The notes beneath the pieces were generated by a model. It made no database searches and was not told the origin of the DNA. It saw only the letters and a program-made list of their open reading frames with translations. From Pusillimonas sp. UBA6240 (lineage in GTDB: Bacteria > Pseudomonadota > Gammaproteobacteria > Burkholderiales > Burkholderiaceae_B), in the NCBI GenBank assembly GCA_002441445.1, contig DJWC01000142.1:935-29053 (forward strand): a stretch of DNA of 28,119 bases, in the 5' to 3' direction. A program made the position numbers and the translations under genes. Each line of letters opens with the position of its first letter. The first letter of the stretch is position 1. Positions 8,435-14,673 of the stretch are shown piece by piece.

Positions 8435-9106
8435 ATGAACACCGAATCCGGCGCCAGCCCTTGCGCGCGCGTACGCGTGAAAATCTGCGGCCTGACCCGC
8501 CCCGAAGATGTCGCCGCGGCGGTGCGGGCGGGGGCGGACGCCATAGGCCTGGTTTTTTACGGCTCCAGCAAGCGGGCGGTGCCGCTGGCGCAGGCCCGCG
8601 CCCTGCGGGACGCGGTGCCGGCCTTCGTCGATACCGTCGCTCTTTTCGTGAACGCTCCCGCGCATGAAGTCGATGCCGTCATCGAGCGGGTGCGCCCCGA
8701 CCTGCTGCAATTCCACGGCGATGAATCCCCCGAATATTGCGCCCGGTTCGGCCGCCGGTACATGCGCGCCTTCCGGGTGGGCGCTCCCGGCCTGGATACG
8801 CCGCAGCGCGTGCTCCAGGCCTGCCGGCAGCACATGGCGGCAAGCGCCTGGCTGTTCGACAGCTACAGTCCCGGCTACGGGGGCAGCGGCCTGGCTCTGG
8901 ATACTGCGCTGCTGGGCGATGTGCTTGCCGCCGCTGACCGGCGCCCGGTGGTGCTGGCCGGCGGCATGAAGGCCGAAACCGTAGCGGACGCGATCCGAGT
9001 CCTGCGCCCTTATGCGGTCGATGTCAGCAGCGGCGTCGAAACCGCTCCGGGGATAAAGTCGGCGGACAAGATCGCCGCGTTCATGCGCGCCGTATCCGGC
9101 GCTTGA
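8435..9106 (+). CDS. trpF: Phosphoribosylanthranilate isomerase
   Basis: TrpF catalyses the Amadori rearrangement of N-(5-phosphoribosyl)anthranilate to CdRP in tryptophan biosynthesis. The protein has 223 residues, a normal single-domain length, folded as a TIM barrel. The catalytic cysteine is C18 in VKICGLTRPED and the catalytic aspartate D142 in LFDSYSPGYGGSG. The phosphate-binding segments VLAGGMKAETV and DVSSGVETAPGIK are intact. TGAGG just before the ATG serves as ribosome binding site. In many betaproteobacteria trpF is followed by trpB and trpA; here it is followed directly by egtD on the other strand, so trpF is separated from any trpBA and is likely expressed with the TRAP genes upstream. 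Confidence 0.96.
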   Translation: MNTESGASPCARVRVKICGLTRPEDVAAAVRAGADAIGLVFYGSSKRAVPLAQARALRDAVPAFVDTVALFVNAPAHEVDAVIERVRPDLLQFHGDESPEYCARFGRRYMRAFRVGAPGLDTPQRVLQACRQHMAASAWLFDSYSPGYGGSGLALDTALLGDVLAAADRRPVVLAGGMKAETVADAIRVLRPYAVDVSSGVETAPGIKSADKIAAFMRAVSGA

Positions 9107-10144
9107 TCACAGCTTATCGTCGAGCTTATCGCCAAGCCCCACACGCGGCCAGGCGCTTTCGGAGCGCTGCGGCGCCTCCAGCCAATGCAGGCTGAACATG
9201 CCGCCTGGGCTCAGCCACACCGGGCCCGGCCGCAATCCCGCCCTGGCGGCCAGGCTGCGCAGGCCTGGAAGGGTGTATTTATAGGAATTTTCAGTATGCA
9301 GGGTATCGCCTTCGGCGAAGCTGTGGCTGCAGGCGCCCAAATGCACCCGCTGCGCACGCAGACTCAGCAGATGCATTTCCACCCGCTGGCACGGCGCATT
9401 GTAGAAGGCGGCATGCGCAAAGCCGGAAAGGTCGAAATCCGTACCCAGTTCCCGGTTGGCGCGCGCCAGCAGATTCAGATTGAAGGCGGCGGTGGCGCCG
9501 GCGGCATCGTTGTAGGCGGCATGCAGGACGGCGGGGTCCTTGATCATGTCCACGCCCAGCAGCAAGCCGCCGCCGCGCAGCAGCGCGCCGGCGCGCCGCA
9601 GGAAGGCCAGCGCCTGATCGGGGTCCAGGTTGCCCAGCGTGGAGCCTGGAAAGAAGCCCACCCGCCGTGCGCCGGCCCGGGCGGGCGGCACATTCAGGGA
9701 TGCCGTGTAATCGCCTATCACCGGCAGGATGTCGAGGCCGGGAAAATCCCGCCGCAGGGAGCGGGCCGAAGCCGCAAGGTGCTCGCCGGAGATATCGATG
9801 GGCACATAGCGGGCGGGGCGTTCCAGGGCATGGAGCAGCAGGCGGATTTTCCGCAGCGACCCCGCGCCGAACTCGATGATTTCCGCGCCGGCACCGATTT
9901 GACCGGCGATGTCGCGCGCGTGTTCGGACAGCAACGCCATTTCGCTGCGCATGGGATAGTATTCGGGCTGTTCGCAGATGAGGTCGAACAGCGCGGAGCC
10001 GCGCTCATCGTAGAAATATTTGGGCGATACGCAATGCGGCTTGCGGCCCAGCGCAATAGCCATGTCCTCAAAAAACTGTGCGGCGCCGTCGCCTTCCAGC
10101 GCCTCGTCCACGCCTGCGTCCGTCATCGTTACTGTATTCATCAT
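9107..10144 (-). CDS. egtD: L-histidine N-alpha-methyltransferase
   Basis: EgtD uses three S-adenosylmethionines to convert histidine to hercynine (trimethylhistidine), the first step of ergothioneine biosynthesis. The protein has 345 residues. The SAM-binding segment is IIEFGAGSLRKIRLLL, followed by YVPIDIS and FFPGSTLGNLDPDQA; the histidine-binding segment ENSYKYT, near the C-terminus, carries the Glu and Ser known to hold the substrate amino group in EgtD. The N-terminal SPKYFYDERGSALFDLICEQPEYYPMRSE is typical. The start ATG overlaps the stop of egtB by four bases (ATGA), so the two are translationally coupled. The last residues DKLDDKL come from a 12-bp duplicated block. Its stop codon directly abuts the trpF stop. 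Confidence 0.95.
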   Translation of the reverse strand: MMNTVTMTDAGVDEALEGDGAAQFFEDMAIALGRKPHCVSPKYFYDERGSALFDLICEQPEYYPMRSEMALLSEHARDIAGQIGAGAEIIEFGAGSLRKIRLLLHALERPARYVPIDISGEHLAASARSLRRDFPGLDILPVIGDYTASLNVPPARAGARRVGFFPGSTLGNLDPDQALAFLRRAGALLRGGGLLLGVDMIKDPAVLHAAYNDAAGATAAFNLNLLARANRELGTDFDLSGFAHAAFYNAPCQRVEMHLLSLRAQRVHLGACSHSFAEGDTLHTENSYKYTLPGLRSLAARAGLRPGPVWLSPGGMFSLHWLEAPQRSESAWPRVGLGDKLDDKL

Positions 10145-11436
10145 GCGGTATCCTTCGCCAATCGCAGGCCGGAGAATTGCCAGCGCGCGCCGGCCGGAAA
10201 GAAATTGCGGTAAGTCAGGCGCTGGTGGCCGGGCGGGGTGGCCAGGCTGCTGCCGCGCAATACGAGCTGGCCCACCATGAATTTGCCGTTGTATTCACTC
10301 GCGGCGCCCGGCAGCGGCCGGAAGCCGGGGTAGGGGTCGTAGGCCGAACGCGTCCACTGCCAGGCGTGGCCATGGGCCTGGGCCAGCCGGCCGGTGGCCG
10401 CCGCCGCTTCCCATTCGAACTCCGTCGGCAGGCGCGCGCCCGCCCATTGCGCGTAAGCCGCCGCCTCGTAAAAACTGAGGTTGAGCACCGGTTCGCCGGG
10501 GTCGGGCGTGCGCAGTCCGTAAGGCCCATATACCTGCCAATGCTCGATGCCGCCGCCGATGTTTTCATCCTGCGCCGACCAGTAGATGGGCGCTTGCCAG
10601 CCGTGTTCCTGGACCGCCGCCCAGCCGTCCGAAAGCCAGAGCTCGGGCCGGGCGTATCCGCCGTCCGCGATGAAGGCCGCATATTCCGCGCAGCTTACCA
10701 GACGGTCGCGCAGCAGATAAGGCCGCAGCAAGACTTCATGGCGCGGCGTCTCGTTATCGAAGGCGAAGCCGCCGTCCGCATAGGCATCGTGCCCGATCGC
10801 CGCCTTGCCGCCGCTGAATTCCAGCCAGGCCGGGCGCTGGTCCGCCGGCGCGCCCCGCGGCGAGTTTGCGGCTTCCCGGGCATGCCGGATCGGCAAGCCG
10901 TCATGCTCGCGCAGATAAGGCGGATGCAGCGGATTGAGCCAGAACGCATGGACGATGTCGGTCACCAGCAGTTCCTGGTGTTGCTGCTCATGATTCAGGC
11001 CCAGTATGATGCGCTCGCGTATTTCCTCCCATTGCTCCTCGCCGCAGCGGTCGATCAGTTCCAGCATGGCGGCGTCCACATGCGCCCGATAGGCATGGAT
11101 GTCCTTCAGCGCGGGCCTGGTAAGCAGGCCGCGCCGAGGGCGGCTCAGGCGCGGGCCCAGTGCTTCGTAATAAGAGTTGAACAGATACGGATAGCGCTCG
11201 TCGAATAGCCGGTACGCCGGCAGGCAAGGCCGCAGCAGCATGACTTCGAAGAACCAGCTGGTGTGCGCCAGATGCCATTTCGTCGGGCTGGCCTCGGTCA
11301 TGGATTGCACGCACTGGTCTTCGGGCGAAAGAGGGGAGGCGAGTTTCAGGCTGTAGCGGCGGACCGCGCTGTATAGCTCCGCGACGCATGCGCGGGTATC
11401 GACACGAGGACTGTTTGCAACGGCTGACAAAGGCAT
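10141..11436 (-). CDS. egtB: Hercynine oxygenase / sulfoxide synthase
   Basis: EgtB is a non-haem iron enzyme that joins a thiol to the imidazole C2 of hercynine using oxygen, the C-S bond step of ergothioneine synthesis. I chose ATG at 11436 (431 residues, MPLSAVANSPRVD) because AGGAG lies 9 bases upstream; the frame can be extended to a TTG at 11487 without a good site. The N-terminal DinB-type domain holds the likely iron ligands H58 (WHLAHTSWFFE), H149 and H153 (NHEQQHQELL). The C-terminal formylglycine-generating-enzyme-type domain contains GARLPTEFEWEAAA, WQWTRSAYDPYPGF, GQLVLRGSS and RNFFPAGARWQFSGLR. It is the first gene of the egtBD pair. No egtA, egtC or C-S lyase (egtE) is in the window, so the thiol donor (cysteine or gamma-glutamylcysteine) is not settled. 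Confidence 0.92.
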   Translation of the reverse strand: MPLSAVANSPRVDTRACVAELYSAVRRYSLKLASPLSPEDQCVQSMTEASPTKWHLAHTSWFFEVMLLRPCLPAYRLFDERYPYLFNSYYEALGPRLSRPRRGLLTRPALKDIHAYRAHVDAAMLELIDRCGEEQWEEIRERIILGLNHEQQHQELLVTDIVHAFWLNPLHPPYLREHDGLPIRHAREAANSPRGAPADQRPAWLEFSGGKAAIGHDAYADGGFAFDNETPRHEVLLRPYLLRDRLVSCAEYAAFIADGGYARPELWLSDGWAAVQEHGWQAPIYWSAQDENIGGGIEHWQVYGPYGLRTPDPGEPVLNLSFYEAAAYAQWAGARLPTEFEWEAAAATGRLAQAHGHAWQWTRSAYDPYPGFRPLPGAASEYNGKFMVGQLVLRGSSLATPPGHQRLTYRNFFPAGARWQFSGLRLAKDTA

Positions 11437-11531
11437 GGGCGCAGGCTCCTGCTCGGCGGTTGAGGCTTTTGCCACGCCGGCCAGCAAGCGACATGCCCGG
11501 CATGGCCGATCCCGCCTGTCCAGGCACCCAT

Positions 11532-11756
11532 TTCCTGCACCCTTTCCCGACTTCCGGGAGCGGCCTTCCCGCCTTTTACCGCGTGACTTTCTTGTCTTCT
11601 ATATGTGTGGTTTTCCCATCTTCTACTGCGTGACTTTCCCGCCTCCCACCGCGCGGCCTTCCTTCCTTTCGCCGCGCGTTTTTCCTGCTTTTACCGCATG
11701 ATTCCACCCATCTATTTATCGCGCGGTGCCGCTTGTTCTTCCACCGCCCGCATTCT
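11532..11756. repeat. Degenerate tandem repeat, period about 23 bp
   Basis: The stretch upstream of the tRNA gene, from 11437 to 11798, has no gene. Most of it is an array of about 9-10 diverged copies of a pyrimidine-rich unit whose best copy reads ACCGCGTGAC followed by TTTC, CCGCC and TTTT. The unit starts can be placed at about 11555, 11578, 11601, 11625, 11648, 11671, 11693, 11718 and 11743, i.e. steps of 22-25 bases. For example ACCGCGTGACTTTC at 11578 recurs as ACTGCGTGACTTTC at 11625. The period is not a multiple of three, so it is not a coding repeat. Function unknown. Confidence 0.65.
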
Positions 11757-11786
11757 TTGACAAAGCGGAACTAAATAGGCTAGAAT
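11757..11786 (+). promoter_or_regulatory. Sigma70 promoter of tRNA-Val
   Basis: A perfect -35 box TTGACA (11757-11762) and a -10 box TAGAAT (11781-11786) are separated by 18 bases. The tRNA begins 12 bases after the -10 box, as expected for a stable-RNA promoter with a short leader. The -35 box sits right at the end of the 23-bp tandem repeat. Confidence 0.85.
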
Positions 11787-11798
11787 CTCGTTCTTCCT

Positions 11799-11875
11799 AG
11801 GCGGTTAGCTCAGTTGGTTAGAGCGCTACGTTGACATCGTAGAGGTCGCTGGTTCGAATCCAGTACTGCCTACCA
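11799..11875 (+). tRNA. tRNA-Val (GAC)
   Basis: A complete 77-base tRNA with encoded CCA. The acceptor stem is AGGCGGT (11799-11805) paired with ACTGCCT, including one G-U pair, followed by discriminator A and CCA (ending 11875). The D arm TTAGCTCAGTTGGTTAGAGC, the anticodon stem CTACG/CGTAG and the T arm CTGG-TTCGAAT-CCAG are all intact. The seven-base anticodon loop TTGACAT gives anticodon GAC, which reads valine codons GUC and GUU. Confidence 0.97.
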
Positions 11876-11903
11876 AGCATTCCACCACGCATTGCCCAGA
11901 ACG

Positions 11904-11937
11904 GCCGCTTCCTCCTGTGAGTAGCGGCTTTTTATTT
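11904..11937 (+). terminator. Intrinsic terminator after tRNA-Val
   Basis: GCCGCT (11904-11909) pairs with AGCGGC (11923-11928) around a 13-base loop, followed by TTTTTATTT. This is a standard intrinsic terminator placed 28 bases after the tRNA. It ends only 12 bases before the ATG of the next gene, so that gene must be reached by readthrough or by a promoter upstream of or overlapping the tRNA. Confidence 0.85.
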
Positions 11938-11949
11938 GCCGGCGGGGAC

Positions 11950-12747
11950 ATGTCTCACGTTTATCAACACATTCAATTCAATTACCACGAAGGCGTCGGG
12001 CATATTGTGCTGAATCGTCCCGATACCCTGAACAGCTTCACCCAGATCATGCACGACGATCTGAAGCAAGCGCTATCCTTCCTTGAAGGGCGCGACGACT
12101 TGCGAGGCGTGATCCTTACGGGTATGGGACGGGGATTCTGCGCCGGTCAGGATTTGTCGGAACGCAAGCCCTTGCCCGCCGGTCAGAGGCGCGATCTTTC
12201 CGAAGGCATAGAACGGAACTACCGCCCTCTGGTACTGCGCCTGCGCGCTTTGCCCGCGCCGGTGGTATGCATCGTCAACGGCGTGGCCGCGGGGGCGGGC
12301 GCCAGCGTCGCGCTGGCCTGCGATATCGTCTTCGCCGTGAAATCGGCGCAATTCATCCAGGCGTTCGCCAAGATCGGCTTGCTGCCCGACGCCGGAGGCA
12401 CCTATTTCTGGCCGCGCTTGGTCGGGATGCAGCGTTCGATGGGTGCGGCGCTGTTCGCCGAGCCGATCAGCGCTGAAAAAGCGGAGCAATGGGGTTTGAT
12501 CTGGCGCTGCATTCCGGACGAAGAACTCGAGTCCACGATCCAGTCCGTGCACCGGCGCCTGGCCGATGGCGCTACACGCGCTTTCGCGGCCACCAAGCGT
12601 GCGTTGTACGAATCGGGCGATCGCTCGCTCGAGGATCAAATCAACGTCGAGCGTGATCTGCAGCGCGAACTGGGCTATACCGAGGACTACCTGGAAGGCA
12701 TGCGCGCTTTCGGCGAAAAGCGCGCGCCTCGTTTCACCGGCCGCTAG
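11950..12747 (+). CDS. paaG: PaaG-like enoyl-CoA hydratase/isomerase
   Basis: A crotonase-family enzyme of 265 residues closely resembling E. coli PaaG, the 1,2-epoxyphenylacetyl-CoA isomerase (ring to oxepin) of phenylacetate degradation. The start ATG 11950 (MSHVYQHIQF) matches the family length; an in-frame GTG at 11917 lies inside the terminator hairpin and was rejected. Oxyanion-hole segments are GRGFCAGQDL (about 60-69) and NGVAAGAGAS; the catalytic aspartate is D147 in LLPDAGGTYFWPRL. The C-terminal LERD-like segment and the end FGEKRAPRFTGR also match PaaG. No other paa genes are adjacent, so a more general hydratase/isomerase role remains possible; the symbol rests on sequence resemblance, not context. 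Confidence 0.8.
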   Translation: MSHVYQHIQFNYHEGVGHIVLNRPDTLNSFTQIMHDDLKQALSFLEGRDDLRGVILTGMGRGFCAGQDLSERKPLPAGQRRDLSEGIERNYRPLVLRLRALPAPVVCIVNGVAAGAGASVALACDIVFAVKSAQFIQAFAKIGLLPDAGGTYFWPRLVGMQRSMGAALFAEPISAEKAEQWGLIWRCIPDEELESTIQSVHRRLADGATRAFAATKRALYESGDRSLEDQINVERDLQRELGYTEDYLEGMRAFGEKRAPRFTGR

Positions 12748-12816
12748 GCGAACGGCAGGAGCAAGCACGCAAGCACGAGCGATCTGCGCGACTCGTTCAC
12801 CTTATTTGGAGAATCT

Positions 12817-13785
12817 ATGTCTGTTTCGCATCTTCCGCCTGTTTTGCGGAATCTGTCTCTGCCTGTTGTGTCGGCGCCGATGTTTACCGTCAGCTACCCC
12901 GATCTTGTGTTGGCGCAATGCAAGGCGGGAATCGTCGGGTCCTTTCCGGCGCTGAATGCACGCCAGCCAGAGCTGCTGGACGAATGGCTGACCCGAATCA
13001 ACGAAGAACTGGATCAGTATCGGCGCAACAACCCGGATGCCATCGTCGGGCCGCTGGCGGTCAACCAGATCGTGCATGATTCCAACGTGCGCCTGGAGCG
13101 CGACGTAGCGACTTGCATCAAGCATAAAGTGCCTATCTTGATCACCTCCCTGCGCGCGCCGGTGCGGGAAATCATCGATGCAGTGCATTCCTATGGCGGC
13201 ATCGTCCTGCACGATGTCATCAACCTGCGCCATGCCCAAAAAGCGATCGACGCCGGGATGGACGGCTTGATCCTGGTGGCGGCGGGGGCGGGCGGCCATG
13301 CCGGCAGATTATCGCCCCTGGCCTTGGTGGGCGAAGCGCGCAGGCGCTTCAAAGGACCGCTGGTGCTGTCCGGGGCCATTGTGAGCGGCGACGGCATCCT
13401 GGCTGCCCAGGCCATGGGCGCCGACCTGGCCTACATCGGCACCCGCTTCATCGCCAGCCAGGAGTCCAACGCCAGCGACGAGTACAAACAGTCGCTGGTG
13501 AACTCGACCGCGGCCGATATCATCTACAGCAAGTATTTTTCCGGCGTGCACGGCAATTATGTGCGCGCAAGCATTGTGCGCGCCGGGTTGGACCCCGATA
13601 ACCTGCCGGAGAGCGAGGCGCCCAAGATGAGTTTCGCCGATGAGCGCTCCAAGGCAAAAGCCTGGAAAGACATTTGGGGAGCGGGCCAGGGTGTCGGACA
13701 AATCGATGACCTGCCCAGCGTCGGCGAAATTGTCGAGCGCCTGAAAGAAGGCTACGCCGCCGCCCGAGAGCGCCTGGCGCTATAG
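12817..13785 (+). CDS. Nitronate monooxygenase (2-nitropropane dioxygenase family)
   Basis: An FMN-dependent TIM-barrel enzyme of 322 residues in the nitronate monooxygenase/2-nitropropane dioxygenase family, which oxidises alkyl nitronates such as propionate-3-nitronate; some relatives are enoyl reductases. Family features: the N-terminal PVVSAPMFTVSYPDLVLA, the segment GAGGHAGRLSPLALV with the likely catalytic histidine H161, and the FMN phosphate-binding segment MGADLAYIGTRFIAS. GGAGA lies five bases before the ATG. It follows the PaaG-like gene by 69 bases in the same direction and may share its transcript. Its stop codon is one base from the stop of the convergent purU gene. Physiological substrate unknown. 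Confidence 0.87.
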   Translation: MSVSHLPPVLRNLSLPVVSAPMFTVSYPDLVLAQCKAGIVGSFPALNARQPELLDEWLTRINEELDQYRRNNPDAIVGPLAVNQIVHDSNVRLERDVATCIKHKVPILITSLRAPVREIIDAVHSYGGIVLHDVINLRHAQKAIDAGMDGLILVAAGAGGHAGRLSPLALVGEARRRFKGPLVLSGAIVSGDGILAAQAMGADLAYIGTRFIASQESNASDEYKQSLVNSTAADIIYSKYFSGVHGNYVRASIVRAGLDPDNLPESEAPKMSFADERSKAKAWKDIWGAGQGVGQIDDLPSVGEIVERLKEGYAAARERLAL

Positions 13786-13786
13786 G

Positions 13787-14653
13787 TCAGTGGAAAACCA
13801 CTGTGCGGTTGCCGTTCAGCAGTACCCGATGTTCGGCATGCCATTTCACCGCCCGGGCCAGCACCACGCTTTCCACGTCGCGCCCCAGCGTTGTCAGGGC
13901 GGCCGGGCTCATGGAGTGGCTGGCGCGCGCCACATCCTGCTCGATGATCGGGCCTTCGTCCAGGTCCGCCGTCACATAATGGGCCGTGGCGCCTATCAGC
14001 TTGACGCCCCTGTCATGGGCCTGGTAGTAGGGCTTCGCGCCTTTGAAGCCCGGCAGGAAGCTGTGATGGATATTGATGGCGCGCCCATGCAGCTCCTTCG
14101 ACAATTCGTCGCTCAAGACCTGCATATAGCGGGCCAGCACGATGAGTTCCGCCTGCTCGGCCGCGATCAGGGCGCGCAGTTGCGCCTCTGCAGCCGGCTT
14201 GGTCGCGGCGCTGACCGGGATGTGATGGAAGGGGATGTCGTGGGAAGCGGCCAGTTGGTAGAAGTCCCGGTGGTTGGACACGACGGCCCGGATGTCGATG
14301 GGCAGCAGGCCCGCGCGCCAGCGCAGCAGCAGGTCGTGCAGGCAGTGCCCCAGCTTGGACACCATCAGTATGGTCGGCATGAGCCTTCTGCTTTGCACCA
14401 GCTTCCACTGCATGCCGAATTCTTCCGCCACGCCTTCGAATTGCCGCCTCAGCTCATCAGCCGATGCGCTTCCCTCGCTGGCCTGGAAGGCGATGCGCAT
14501 GAAGAAGCGGCCGTTCATCCTATCATTGAATTGCGCCGCTTCTTCGATGTTGCAGCCGTTCTCGCTCAACAGGCGGCTTACCGCATGGACGATGCCGCGG
14601 CGGTCATCGCAAGTCAGGGTCAGAATGTGATCGGCTTCGGTTTCTGTCGTCAT
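13787..14653 (-). CDS. purU: Formyltetrahydrofolate deformylase
   Basis: PurU hydrolyses 10-formyl-tetrahydrofolate to formate and tetrahydrofolate, balancing the one-carbon pool. The start at 14653 gives 288 residues beginning MTTETEADHILTLTCDDRRG; the longer open frame upstream overlaps the neighbouring gene and does not look like protein. An ACT-type domain spans about 8-85 (TCDDRRGIVHAVSRLL). The formyltransferase domain follows, with the catalytic triad residues N194 and H196 (AINIHHSFLPGFKGAKPYYQA) and D232 (TADLDEGPII). It lies 20 bases after the dehydrogenase gene on the same strand and is likely its operon partner: demethylation of N-methylglycines loads one-carbon units onto folate and PurU frees the cofactor. 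Confidence 0.95.
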   Translation of the reverse strand: MTTETEADHILTLTCDDRRGIVHAVSRLLSENGCNIEEAAQFNDRMNGRFFMRIAFQASEGSASADELRRQFEGVAEEFGMQWKLVQSRRLMPTILMVSKLGHCLHDLLLRWRAGLLPIDIRAVVSNHRDFYQLAASHDIPFHHIPVSAATKPAAEAQLRALIAAEQAELIVLARYMQVLSDELSKELHGRAINIHHSFLPGFKGAKPYYQAHDRGVKLIGATAHYVTADLDEGPIIEQDVARASHSMSPAALTTLGRDVESVVLARAVKWHAEHRVLLNGNRTVVFH

Positions 14654-14673
14654 GGCTGCCTGCCTGCGTCGTT

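Noticed and set aside
11532..11756. CRISPR array
   Set aside because: The units are diverged, there are no unique spacers between conserved repeats, and no cas genes are near.
11917..11949. Upstream GTG start for the PaaG-like gene
   Set aside because: It lies inside the tRNA terminator hairpin, and the family N-terminus begins at ATG 11950.
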